A stretch of 33,885 nt of DNA from NCBI GenBank assembly GCA_964452115.1, contig CAYVKY010000007.1, forward strand, positions 1 through 33,885, in the 5' to 3' direction. This document shows positions 6,953 to 14,734 of the stretch, one piece after another. The position numbers and the translations under genes were made by a program. The stretch is from CAYVKY01 sp964452115 (GTDB taxonomy: Bacteria; Bacteroidota; Ignavibacteria; Tepidaquicellales; Tepidaquicellaceae). The notes beneath the pieces were generated by a model that had not been told where the DNA came from, ran no database searches, and saw nothing but the letters and a program-made list of their open reading frames with translations. How positions within the stretch are numbered: the first letter of the stretch is position 1; the number at the start of each line of letters is the position of its first letter.

Positions 6953-7549
6953 TTAAGCATACAGCTTTAATTCTTCGGCGGAATAGTCACGGAGCAGAAG
7001 CTCCCTGAGTTTTTCCTTTGCCCTGAAAATTCTGTTTTTTACCGTACCTACCGGCATCTCAAGCATATCTGCAATTTCTTTAAGCGTCAGTTCATTTATA
7101 AAATACATCGTAAGTATCACGGAATACTGCTGCGGAATATTGTTTATATATCTTTTGATTATTTCGCTTATCTCCTGCCTTTCGTTTATATCCTGATAGT
7201 TTCGCAGCAGTTCATCTCCGTCTGTGTATCTTGCCTCGGTGATGTCAATCGAAATCACGCTGAAACTCTTTGAATTAATTTTCCTGTAAAATTCTACCGC
7301 AGTGTTATAAACAATACTGTAAACATAAGTCGAAAATTTTGATTCAGCCTTATAACTGTTATTCTTTAGCGCATTATAAAGTCTGATGAATGCTTCCTGC
7401 AGGCTGTCTTCTGCATCCTGCGCATTTTTCAGAATTCTGAATGCAAGCGAAAACGCCTTGTCTTTGAATTCATTTACGATTTCGCTGAACAGGGAATTTT
7501 CGCCTTTGCTTATTCTTGATAATATTTCATTGTCAATCTTCGTCATCAT
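6953..7549 (-). CDS. RNA polymerase sigma factor, ECF subfamily (sigma-70 type)
   Basis: A 198-residue ECF sigma factor. Region 2 spans about residues 22-95 and includes ILKNAQDAEDSLQEAFIRLY, the characteristic region 2 sequence, and FSTYVYSIVYNTAVEFYRK. Region 4 spans about 130-185, with IPQQYSVILTMYF and the helix-turn-helix LKEIADMLEMPVGTVKNRIF. There is no region 1.1 or region 3, as expected for ECF factors. The start overlaps the end of the upstream DUF4097-type gene by 17 nt (ATGATG; either ATG is possible), and the likely anti-sigma gene follows 12 nt downstream. The four-gene arrangement suggests an envelope-sensing regulon that includes its own operon; the promoter recognised cannot be read from this window. 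Confidence 0.93.
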   Translation of the reverse strand: MMTKIDNEILSRISKGENSLFSEIVNEFKDKAFSLAFRILKNAQDAEDSLQEAFIRLYNALKNNSYKAESKFSTYVYSIVYNTAVEFYRKINSKSFSVISIDITEARYTDGDELLRNYQDINERQEISEIIKRYINNIPQQYSVILTMYFINELTLKEIADMLEMPVGTVKNRIFRAKEKLRELLLRDYSAEELKLYA

Positions 7550-8345
7550 CAGTTTGTTTTTCCGGTGACAGCCTGATGCCGCCGTTCAGAACTGAAAGTT
7601 TTAATTGCGATTCCGATGTTCCTGTTTTTCCGCTGAATATATTTTTCTTTTCCGTATCAACATTTTCAAATGTACCCGGTGACACCTTTACACTGCCGTT
7701 TTGCGTCGAACAGTTTACAACACCGGAGAATTTTTTCCCGATTGTAAGATTGATTTTGCCGTTGATAATATCCGCATCAAATCCTTTCAGCGAATCAATC
7801 ATACCGGATAATTTGCCGTTCGTAACTTTAATCACCGTGTTTCCTTTCGGTTTATCCACTTTAATATTTCCGTTCGTAACCGAAACATTCAGATCGCCTG
7901 CAGTTCCGCTGATTTCCAGATTAGAGTTTGTGTTCTTAACTTCCAGCGGCTTATATCCGGGGACATAAAGTTCGTAAGTGATATTTCCCATCGGACCGAA
8001 ATGGAAATTGCTGAATCCGATTTCCCGCAGGGATTCTTCCGTAATTACAATTTTCTTTCCGCTTGAATCAATCTTCAGAATAAAATTATCATCGGCCTTA
8101 TCCAGATCTTTACGTCTGACAAAATATTTTCCGTTTACGTTAAGATGTGCAAGACTGTCATCAGACGGGAATAGTTTCACCTTTCCGTTCAGACTTTCAA
8201 ATCTTATTCCGTCTTTATCCGTCAGATTCAGCGTGTAAACTTTGTTAATAGATTTTTCGTACCTTCTGCCGAACAGCGAGCATCCCTGAAAAGCAAATGC
8301 AGCTATAAGCAGAATTATAAAATATTTTAATTGTGCGCTTTTCAT
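7533..8345 (-). CDS. Lipoprotein with DUF4097-type beta-strand repeats
   Basis: A 270-residue exported protein. The signal peptide ends in a lipobox (AFAFQGC, acylated Cys at about residue 22). The mature part is built of short alternating strands with recurring NG turns (VTNGNIKVD, VTNGKLSGM, IINGKINLT, VLNGGIRLS), the pattern of DUF4097 / putative adhesin beta-solenoids. It ends in an acidic tail (KQTDDDED). It is the second gene of a four-gene operon: its ATG overlaps the upstream stop by 4 nt, and its 3' end overlaps the sigma gene by 17 nt. Proteins of this type are often encoded next to ECF sigma factors in Bacteroidota, but their biochemical role is unknown. Confidence 0.82.
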   Translation of the reverse strand: MKSAQLKYFIILLIAAFAFQGCSLFGRRYEKSINKVYTLNLTDKDGIRFESLNGKVKLFPSDDSLAHLNVNGKYFVRRKDLDKADDNFILKIDSSGKKIVITEESLREIGFSNFHFGPMGNITYELYVPGYKPLEVKNTNSNLEISGTAGDLNVSVTNGNIKVDKPKGNTVIKVTNGKLSGMIDSLKGFDADIINGKINLTIGKKFSGVVNCSTQNGSVKVSPGTFENVDTEKKNIFSGKTGTSESQLKLSVLNGGIRLSPEKQTDDDED

Positions 8346-8728
8346 TTTTTTTCTCCGCTGTTAAATTGTTCGGTTTTATTTTTTACCACGATGTAATAAA
8401 TCAAAAATCCTATTCCTAAAAACAGCATCACAAGTCCGAATGTATATCCGTCGCTGAGATTGAATTTATCATACAGGATATTTGAAATTACAATTCCCGC
8501 ACCAAGAGACAGAAGTATAATTGCCCATTTCAGCCCCCTGTAAGGAGACCTGACTCTAACCTCGCTTGCAAAATATTTTTTCACTTCATCGGGAGCAAGA
8601 CCTTTTTCGATTAGGCGCATTCTTTCCTTATGCTTGGTGTAAATTGCCCAGAATATAATAAGTCCCGGAATACCAAAAACCATAAGCATCCCAAGTATAG
8701 GAATTAAAGGTTCAAGTATATTACCCAT
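8342..8728 (-). CDS. Small membrane protein, DUF6249-like, first gene of the sigma operon
   Basis: A 128-residue protein with three hydrophobic helices: about residues 7-28, 67-84 and 94-113. A conserved-looking cytoplasmic segment, HKERMRLIEKGLAPDEVKKY, follows the first helix and resembles DUF6249 proteins of Bacteroidota. The ATG at 8728 is chosen because an AGGAG lies at the right distance upstream, one of the few clear Shine-Dalgarno sequences in the window. A longer frame to 8869 would put an unlikely 47 residues before the first membrane helix. The stop overlaps the ATG of the next gene by 4 nt. Function is unknown; its position suggests a part in the same envelope response. Confidence 0.75.
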   Translation of the reverse strand: MGNILEPLIPILGMLMVFGIPGLIIFWAIYTKHKERMRLIEKGLAPDEVKKYFASEVRVRSPYRGLKWAIILLSLGAGIVISNILYDKFNLSDGYTFGLVMLFLGIGFLIYYIVVKNKTEQFNSGEKK

Positions 8729-9431
8729 TTTAGTTCTCCTTTTGTTTAAGTTTTTTGTTTGTTTACTGTTGTGACGAGAAAACACTTCAAAAGGTTTCAT
8801 ATATAAAATAAAAGATGTAAACCCGCAAATCAACAATAAAAAATCGGCTATAGATTTACAGCCAGGCACTGCTGTCCAAAATAAATCGGGAACTATAATA
8901 AAACCGCCAAATCAGAAAGATTTGAAAGGTTTCTTGAAATATTTTGTAAAATTTGGAATCAATCCCTACTAAAATTTTCACATTAATTTTCAAGTTTGAT
9001 TTTTTATTCAACTCCTACGGAGTTGTAAATCCATTACATTCCATTGCTACATTATGAAACTCCTACGGAGTTTTAAAAGAACTCCGTAGGAGTTCAATAT
9101 TGTAGATTTGGAATGATATTTTCCCGGAACTCCGTAGGAGTTCAATAATGAAAAATTAAACCAAAATATTCACATCAATTTTCAAGTTTGATTTTTTGTT
9201 CAAGAACCACGTTCTTTTATCCATTATAATCATCAACGTTTTGGACAGATGTGACAGTAAGGAAAATTTGTTAAATTGTTTTTATTCAATTGAATGATTA
9301 TTTTTGTTGTTAATGACAAGCATTTGTAACAAATCAGGCATTTACAATTCGCTAATGGAGATACATTGTTTTCCCATACATAATTTTATTATTCAAATAC
9401 AAACCTTTCTCAAAATTCAAACCAAACTTAA
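8729..9431. other. Intergenic region between the sigma operon and the T9SS gene
   Basis: About 700 bp without a gene. It contains the divergent promoters of the two flanking transcription units (not individually resolvable by eye) and a repeat block at 8872-9248 described separately. From 9249 to 9431 the sequence is AT-rich leader with no clear structure. Confidence 0.6.
8872..9248. repeat. Repeat block bounded by 10-bp inverted repeats, MITE/REP-like
   Basis: The block begins with CTGTCCAAAA (8872-8881) and ends with its exact inverse TTTTGGACAG (9239-9248). Inside are four copies of AACTCCTACGGAGTT or its reverse complement (9010-9024, 9058-9072, 9080-9094, 9128-9142), one variant hairpin AAGAACCACGTTCTT (9202-9216), and two 41-nt direct repeats (8971-9011 and 9163-9203) differing at three positions. 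No coding sequence lies inside, and I see no convincing target-site duplication. A non-autonomous mobile element or REP cluster is the best guess. Confidence 0.6.
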
Positions 9432-11417
9432 ATGAAAAAATTTATTCTGTTTTTAGTCAGTATTGTTTTCGTGGCTCTTCTGGGATTTACATTTAAAAGC
9501 GAAGATCCCATAAAAGACAGATCGGTATCCGACAACAAAGTGGCAGGTAATTCTGTCGTAATCGGCACGCCTTCTGGAGTCAGATTTTCCGGCATTTTCT
9601 GTGCAGAAACATTTGAAGGATACTTTCCTCCTCAGGGATGGACATTAACAAACGGCGACGGTTCAATAACATTCGATTCTTATACAGGGGTAAATGGTCC
9701 TACTTATGGTGGGCAGTCATCCGTGTTTATAGATTTCTATTCATACGGGACAACAGGGCAGAGAGATTATTTATACTCTCCGGTATATTCTAATATTATC
9801 GGTACCGATTCACTTACATTTGATTATGCATACGCACAATATCCGGGATACACAGATTCACTTATTGTTAAACTATCAACTGATAATGGTGCAACATTCT
9901 CCACAACATTATTCCGCAAAGGCGGTGCAGCTCTGGCAACTGCTCCGGCAACAACAAATGTGTTTGTTCCGACATCTTCACAATGGGTAAAATGCTCATT
10001 CCCGCTTGACGCTTATACAGGTTCCTCAATCAAGTTAAGATTTGAAGCTTATAACGGTAATGGAAATGAATTATATTTAGACAATGTTGCTGTCGGAACC
10101 AGAGCGAACATTGACGTTGCGGCGGGAAGTATCACGAACATCCGCCCTGATACAAGCTATGCCCCAAGCTCATCTTCTTATAAAATTGCTCCTAAATGCT
10201 CATTTGCAAATCTCGGTTTGACTCCGGTTTCAGATGTACCGGTTACTCTAAAAACTCTTGCAGGCGGATACACCAGCAGTAAAACTGTTTCTCTTTCTGC
10301 CGGAGAAGGCGTTATTGTTACTTTTGACAGTTTAACGATTACACCGGGAAGTGCAGCAATGAATTTTATAATGTACAGTGCATTATCTACTGACCAAAAC
10401 AAGAATAATGACACTTCAAAACAATATAGTTACATTTTTGCAGGAACAAGTAGAAAAGTTGTATTCCATCAATTTACCAGTTCCACTTGTTCTTGGTGTG
10501 CTACTTATAATCCGATAATCGATGCATTTATCTCACAAAGAGTTGATTCAATTATTGCAATTAAATATCACATGAGCTGGCCGTCACCGGGAAATGACCC
10601 TATGTACCTGGCAAACACGACTCAGAATAATGAACATCGTACATATTATTCTGTTAATGCTATTCCTGCTTTATTTGTTGATGCAATTTCGACAGACCCC
10701 TCTTCAAATGCATCAATACTCGCTTCTTATACAAAGGCAATGACTGCCGGAACGCCTTATAATATCACCGTTACAGACACGAGAATTCCAGGCGACTCTA
10801 TTAAATCAACTGTTGTAGTAAATGTATTATCTCCTTTGACAGCAGGAAACTATAAATTAAGGGTTGAAGCTGTAGAAAAACGTATCGTTTATGCAACAGC
10901 ACCCGGTTCAAACGGTGAAAGAATTTTTAATGATGTATTCAGACGGTCATATCCGGCAACTGTCGGTGTATCTGCTCCTACAACTCCGGGAGTTTATACC
11001 TATGTTTACACATACAAACGAGAAGCTGCATGGGTTGACTCTATGATTTATACTGCGGCATACATTCAAAATGATGCAAATAAGGAAGTAATGGGCGCAG
11101 GCAAAGGACATTACACACCAGTAGGAATTCAGAATATCGGTACAGAGGTACCCGTAAGATTTGATTTGTCGCAGAACTATCCGAATCCTTTCAATCCTGT
11201 AACCAACATTAAATTTTCAATCGCAAAATCAACATTTGCTACACTCGCAGTGTATGATATTACAGGCAGAATCGTAAAAGAATTCAATTACACAAATCTT
11301 GCACCCGGATATTACAAACTGGATATTGATATGTCCGCAATGTCAAGCGGAGTATATTTCTACCAGCTGAAAACAAATACATTCTTAGATACTAAGAGAA
11401 TGGTGCTGGTGAAATAA
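9432..11417 (+). CDS. Secreted Omp28/thioredoxin-like protein with T9SS C-terminal sorting domain
   Basis: A 661-residue secreted or cell-surface protein. Residues 1-20 form a signal peptide (MKKFILFLVSIVFVALLGFT). Residues about 55-225 resemble a choice-of-anchor/MAM-type jelly roll (GYFPPQGWTL ... YLDNVAVG). Residues 226-335 look like an Ig-like beta domain. Residues about 340-440 are a thioredoxin-like Omp28-type domain with CSWC at 353-356 and the cis-proline segment NAIPALFVDA. Residues about 575-661 are a type A T9SS sorting domain (LSQNYPNPFNPVTNIKFSI, then GVYFYQLK and KRMVLVK), normally cleaved after export. The CxxC suggests thiol-disulfide chemistry at the surface, though Omp28 homologues are not well characterised. 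The gene is monocistronic, with a strong terminator 24 bp downstream. Confidence 0.9.
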   Translation: MKKFILFLVSIVFVALLGFTFKSEDPIKDRSVSDNKVAGNSVVIGTPSGVRFSGIFCAETFEGYFPPQGWTLTNGDGSITFDSYTGVNGPTYGGQSSVFIDFYSYGTTGQRDYLYSPVYSNIIGTDSLTFDYAYAQYPGYTDSLIVKLSTDNGATFSTTLFRKGGAALATAPATTNVFVPTSSQWVKCSFPLDAYTGSSIKLRFEAYNGNGNELYLDNVAVGTRANIDVAAGSITNIRPDTSYAPSSSSYKIAPKCSFANLGLTPVSDVPVTLKTLAGGYTSSKTVSLSAGEGVIVTFDSLTITPGSAAMNFIMYSALSTDQNKNNDTSKQYSYIFAGTSRKVVFHQFTSSTCSWCATYNPIIDAFISQRVDSIIAIKYHMSWPSPGNDPMYLANTTQNNEHRTYYSVNAIPALFVDAISTDPSSNASILASYTKAMTAGTPYNITVTDTRIPGDSIKSTVVVNVLSPLTAGNYKLRVEAVEKRIVYATAPGSNGERIFNDVFRRSYPATVGVSAPTTPGVYTYVYTYKREAAWVDSMIYTAAYIQNDANKEVMGAGKGHYTPVGIQNIGTEVPVRFDLSQNYPNPFNPVTNIKFSIAKSTFATLAVYDITGRIVKEFNYTNLAPGYYKLDIDMSAMSSGVYFYQLKTNTFLDTKRMVLVK

Positions 11418-11440
11418 TATTCATTCGGATTTTTAATCTT

Positions 11441-11474
11441 AAAGGTGATGGCGTAAAGTCATCACCTTTTTTTA
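11441..11474 (+). terminator. Rho-independent terminator of the T9SS gene
   Basis: Arms AAAGGTGATG (11441-11450) and CATCACCTTT (11460-11469) are perfectly complementary and are followed by a T-run to 11473. Confidence 0.88.
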
Positions 11475-11477
11475 TTG

Positions 11478-11517
11478 CAAAAAAAAACGGGATGATATTT
11501 GAATACCATCCCGTTTT
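11478..11517 (-). terminator. Rho-independent terminator of the hdr-flx operon
   Basis: Arms AAAACGGGATG (11484-11494) and CATCCCGTTTT (11507-11517) are perfectly complementary, with an A-run (11479-11487) that gives a U-tract on the minus strand. It lies just past the flxA stop codon at 11541, back to back with the terminator of the convergent T9SS gene. Confidence 0.88.
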
Positions 11518-11540
11518 CATTATGAATAATTAATTTGCTG

Positions 11541-12374
11541 TTAATATTCCTGCGGAAGTTCTTTCATTTGTTCATAAGTGAATACAGGTCCGTCTTTGCA
11601 TACATATACATTTCCGACATTGCATCTTCCGCATTTACCGAGTCCGCATTTCATCCGGTTTTCAAGTGTGGTAACAATTTTCTTTTCGTCAAATCCGAGT
11701 TTCAGTAATACGGGAATTGTATATTTTATCATAATCGGAGGTCCGCACACGACAGCATAAGTATTTTCGGCTTTCGGCGCCGCCTTCTCAACTATTGAAG
11801 GCACAAACCCGACTTCGCCTTTCCAGTCGGGGGTTTCACCGCCCGGGTCAACCGTTACGATTGTTTTTACGTCCGGCATTTTCTTCCAGTCTTCCAGTTT
11901 ATCCTTGTAAACCAGGTCGTCCACCGAGCGCGCTCCGTAAATAATAGTGATGTCTTTGAAGTCCGCTCTCAGGTCAAGCACGTTGTCTATGACGCATCTG
12001 ACAGGTGCGAGTCCGATTCCTCCGGAAATAAATACAACATTCGAACCTTTCATTTCATCAACAGGGAAATAATTTCCGTATGGACCTCTGAATCCGATGG
12101 TATCGCCCACGTTCAGTCTGTCGAGTGCAGTGGTTACTTTTCCCGCTTTTTTGAATGAGCATTCGATAAATTCTTTTCTTGTAGGTGATGACGCAATGCA
12201 GAATGTACATTCGCCTTCGCCGAATACAGAATACTCAGCAAACTGGCCTGCTTTAAAATCAAATTTTTCGCCGATGGAACCATCTTTAAACGCCAGCCGG
12301 AAAGTCGTTGTGTCGGACGTTTCCTCTATTATTTCTTTTATTTCCATCAGATACGGCTTATATATATTTTCCAT
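11541..12374 (-). CDS. flxA: FlxA-like FAD/NAD(P)H-binding oxidoreductase with [2Fe-2S] centre
   Basis: A 277-residue ferredoxin-NADP-reductase-fold protein of the group formed by FlxA, sulfhydrogenase gamma and anaerobic sulfite reductase B subunits. Residues about 10-105 are the FAD domain (CTFCIASSP, then GPYGNYFP). Residues about 112-235 are the NAD(P) domain, with the glycine-rich GGIGLAPVR and CGPPIMI. The C-terminus carries a [2Fe-2S] motif C243-x4-C248-x2-C251-x7-C259. In the known Flx-Hdr complexes this subunit oxidises NADH and feeds electrons toward HdrA. It is the last gene of the operon, 6 nt after flxB, and a terminator follows. Preference for NADH rather than NADPH cannot be decided by eye. 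Confidence 0.88.
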   Translation of the reverse strand: MENIYKPYLMEIKEIIEETSDTTTFRLAFKDGSIGEKFDFKAGQFAEYSVFGEGECTFCIASSPTRKEFIECSFKKAGKVTTALDRLNVGDTIGFRGPYGNYFPVDEMKGSNVVFISGGIGLAPVRCVIDNVLDLRADFKDITIIYGARSVDDLVYKDKLEDWKKMPDVKTIVTVDPGGETPDWKGEVGFVPSIVEKAAPKAENTYAVVCGPPIMIKYTIPVLLKLGFDEKKIVTTLENRMKCGLGKCGRCNVGNVYVCKDGPVFTYEQMKELPQEY

Positions 12375-12380
12375 CGTCTT

Positions 12381-13397
12381 TTAATTTAAATTATTAATTT
12401 CAGTTACAATTTCTTTTATATCAATGCTGACGGGGCATCCTCTTGTGCAGCGTCCGCAGCCCGTGCAAAGCACTTCATCGAACTTATCTTTATAGTATTT
12501 GAATTTGTGCGAAATTCTCTGGCGGTAACGCTTTGCCTGATTTTCGCGGGGATTGTGCCCCGATGCGTGCTCCGTGAAAAGTCCGAACTGACAGGCATCC
12601 CAGTTTTTCATTCTGCGCCCTTCTTTGTAAGAGTAGTCTTCATCAACTATGTCAAAGCAGTGGCACACGGGGCAGGAAAATGCGCACTGGCCGCAGGCAA
12701 GGCATGTTGCAGCAATGCCGTTCCAGAATTCACTTTCGAAATTTTTGTCGAGCCAGTCTTTAACTTTTGCCGTGTCGAATGACTGTTCGGGTGCTTTAAT
12801 TCCGGCAAGAACTTTTTCCGATTCATCTGAATTTCCGTCACTGAAATATTTTGAATATTTTTCAGCGAAACTTTTTCCTTTATCCGTTACAATTCTGATT
12901 GCATATTTATCGCCTGCAAGAGGAATCATAAATAAATCCGCACCTTTTGTTGACACGGGGCTCAAGCCGACCGATGTACAGAAACAGTATTCATCGCTTG
13001 TGCTGCAAGCCATCGAAATAACGAGCGAGTTATCGGCACGTATGTCGAAAAATTCATCCTTGTAATCCCAGTTGAACACTTTGCTGAGAATATTTACCGA
13101 TGCTGCATCGCATGGCTTTGCAGCAAGAAATATATTTTTTACGTTCTGCAGATTTACATCAACAAACTCATAATCGTGCTGTCCTTTTTTGTAATAAAAA
13201 AGCGGCTCGGTTTTCGGAAAGAGATATCCTTTGAACGGACTCTTCGGCAGCGGTTGGCTATCGGACAGGCTCAGCAGCGGGTCTGTCTGAAGCAGCGTGT
13301 AACCTTTTTCAGACGGAGCAATCACATTGAATCCTTCGTTTACAAGGTCTGTCGAGAGTTTAATCAGGTTTTCTTTTGTTATAATCTTTTCTTCCAT
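12381..13397 (-). CDS. flxB: FlxB-like iron-sulfur protein (HydB/AsrA-type, two [4Fe-4S] motifs)
   Basis: A 338-residue electron-transfer protein similar in layout to sulfhydrogenase beta and anaerobic sulfite reductase A subunits. The N-terminal part contains the family's PCDAAS segment (95-100) and SMACSTSDEYCFC (129-140). The C-terminal part has two ferredoxin motifs, C232/C235/C238/C242 (LACGQCAFSCPVCHCF) and C311/C314/C317/C321 (CTGCGRCTRGCP). It most likely relays electrons between the flavin subunit FlxA and FlxC/D. It lies between flxC (24 nt upstream) and flxA (6 nt downstream) in one transcript. No Shine-Dalgarno is present, as for most genes here. Confidence 0.87.
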   Translation of the reverse strand: MEEKIITKENLIKLSTDLVNEGFNVIAPSEKGYTLLQTDPLLSLSDSQPLPKSPFKGYLFPKTEPLFYYKKGQHDYEFVDVNLQNVKNIFLAAKPCDAASVNILSKVFNWDYKDEFFDIRADNSLVISMACSTSDEYCFCTSVGLSPVSTKGADLFMIPLAGDKYAIRIVTDKGKSFAEKYSKYFSDGNSDESEKVLAGIKAPEQSFDTAKVKDWLDKNFESEFWNGIAATCLACGQCAFSCPVCHCFDIVDEDYSYKEGRRMKNWDACQFGLFTEHASGHNPRENQAKRYRQRISHKFKYYKDKFDEVLCTGCGRCTRGCPVSIDIKEIVTEINNLN

Positions 13398-13421
13398 TTT
13401 TTAAACTTTTTAAATTATCAT

Positions 13422-14273
13422 TTATTGAATGAAATCTTCATTATCTTTAATATCGTAATTTCCTGTCAGTGTCGGTGCATCCATATCCATTCCCGCTTCA
13501 TATCCGAATTCATCAAATGCAACCATAGACATCTTTTTGTTCAGCAGAGAAAGCGGAATGTCCTGCGGACACACTCTTTCACATTCATTGCAGCCGATAC
13601 ACCTGCCGCTTAAGTGAAATGCCCGGATGATGTTCCAAGCCATATTGCCGCGCCTTGTTGCGCTGGATTCAATCCATCTCGGTACGCTTTTGTCGGCAAT
13701 GCACTGCTCGCAGTAACACAGCGGACACGCCTGACGGCAGGCATAGCACTTGATGCATTTTTCAAATTCCTTTTCGAAGAATTCAAATCTTTCTGCATCC
13801 GTCATAGCGGAAATTTTTTCAATCTCTTCCTGTTTGTTTTCTTTGCTTGGTTCGGATTTCGGCTTTTCCATTTCAATAAGCACATCATAAACCGCAGGCG
13901 TCTTCACTTTGCAGGGAGTGCATTTTCCCGCAAGCACATTGCTGTCGAAATTTTCTTTCACGCCCTGACAGTTTACGCCGATGATATATACATCATCTCT
14001 TTTAATCTGATTTTCCTGAATCAAAGCAACTATCGCCCTTATGTCGCAGCCCTTAGCTACCACTGCAACTTTGCCCTGTTTCATTATTTCATCTTTAGTC
14101 AGATAAACTGCAAGATTATTCACGCAGGTTTCATCCATTATAAACTTTCCCGCATCTTCTGCTTTCGACGAAATAAACGGTTTCGAGCGGCTGCCCGATT
14201 TTACATAACCTATTACTTTGGTTACTTTTCCTCCGGTAAGGAGTTCGCTTATGATTTGACTTAAATTATTCAT
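13422..14273 (-). CDS. flxC: FlxC-like iron-sulfur protein (FrhB-like N-terminus, two [4Fe-4S] motifs)
   Basis: A 283-residue cytoplasmic redox protein. Residues about 40-135 resemble the coenzyme F420 hydrogenase beta/FrhB-like region (MDETCVNNLAVYLTKDE, AKGCDIRAI, GVNCQGV, GKCTPCK). Two ferredoxin motifs follow, C173/C176/C179/C183 (CIKCYACRQACPLCYC) and C225/C228/C231/C235 (CIGCNECERVCP). Between them is a charged linker (about 135-160). Within the Flx-Hdr complex it would act as an electron wire. The ATG at 14273 is preferred over 14282 because the AAGGAG upstream is 10 nt from it but only 1 nt from the earlier ATG. With this start it overlaps flxD by 8 nt. The subunit letter is assigned from gene order and motif content. 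Confidence 0.85.
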   Translation of the reverse strand: MNNLSQIISELLTGGKVTKVIGYVKSGSRSKPFISSKAEDAGKFIMDETCVNNLAVYLTKDEIMKQGKVAVVAKGCDIRAIVALIQENQIKRDDVYIIGVNCQGVKENFDSNVLAGKCTPCKVKTPAVYDVLIEMEKPKSEPSKENKQEEIEKISAMTDAERFEFFEKEFEKCIKCYACRQACPLCYCEQCIADKSVPRWIESSATRRGNMAWNIIRAFHLSGRCIGCNECERVCPQDIPLSLLNKKMSMVAFDEFGYEAGMDMDAPTLTGNYDIKDNEDFIQ

Positions 14274-14712
14274 TGATTGCATACTCCTTATTGAGTTCCT
14301 GATATTTTACAAATGGTCCTTTGGCTCTGACTTTATCGGTAAAGCCGTTTACAACATCTACAAATTTTCTTCCTTCGGAAGCGCTGACCCACGAGAAATG
14401 CAGGCGCGATGAATCTATTCCGATATAGTCCATCAATTGATGGAACATAATCCATCTTCTTCTTGCGTGGAAATTTCCCGCGTTATAATGGCAGTCGCCC
14501 GGATGACATCCCGAAACGAGCACGCCGTCTGCACCTTTTTCGAATGCCTTGATTATCATCACAGGGTCAATCCTTCCGGTGCACGGCAGTTTTATCAGTT
14601 TTACATTCGGCTGATACTTAAGTCTGGATGTTCCCGCAAGGTCTGCTCCTGTATATGTACACCAATTGCACACGAATGCGATTATGTGAGGTTCAAACTT
14701 TTGTTCACTCAT
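14266..14712 (-). CDS. flxD: FlxD / MvhD-like [2Fe-2S] protein
   Basis: A 148-residue protein of the MvhD/FlpD family, which hands electrons from the input module to HdrA. The characteristic cysteines are C15 and C18 (FVCNWCTYTGADLAG), C44 (KLPCTGRIDP), C69 and C74 (VSGCHPGDCHYNAGN). The segments RRRWIMFHQLMDYIGID and SWVSASEGRKFVDVV are also typical of the family. It is a stand-alone gene, not fused to hdrA as in some lineages, and lies 22 nt after hdrA. The family call is certain; naming it FlxD follows from flxABC alongside and no hydrogenase genes nearby. Confidence 0.9.
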   Translation of the reverse strand: MSEQKFEPHIIAFVCNWCTYTGADLAGTSRLKYQPNVKLIKLPCTGRIDPVMIIKAFEKGADGVLVSGCHPGDCHYNAGNFHARRRWIMFHQLMDYIGIDSSRLHFSWVSASEGRKFVDVVNGFTDKVRAKGPFVKYQELNKEYAINE

Positions 14713-14734
14713 ATTAATTAATTTTTAAATTCAT

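Noticed and set aside
8971..9216. CRISPR array
   Set aside because: The repeats are short palindromes in both orientations with unequal spacing and no regular spacers or cas genes.
11541..13397. NiFe sulfhydrogenase gamma/beta subunits
   Set aside because: FlxA and FlxB resemble these subunits, but no hydrogenase large or small subunit is present and they are followed upstream by flxC, flxD and hdrABC.
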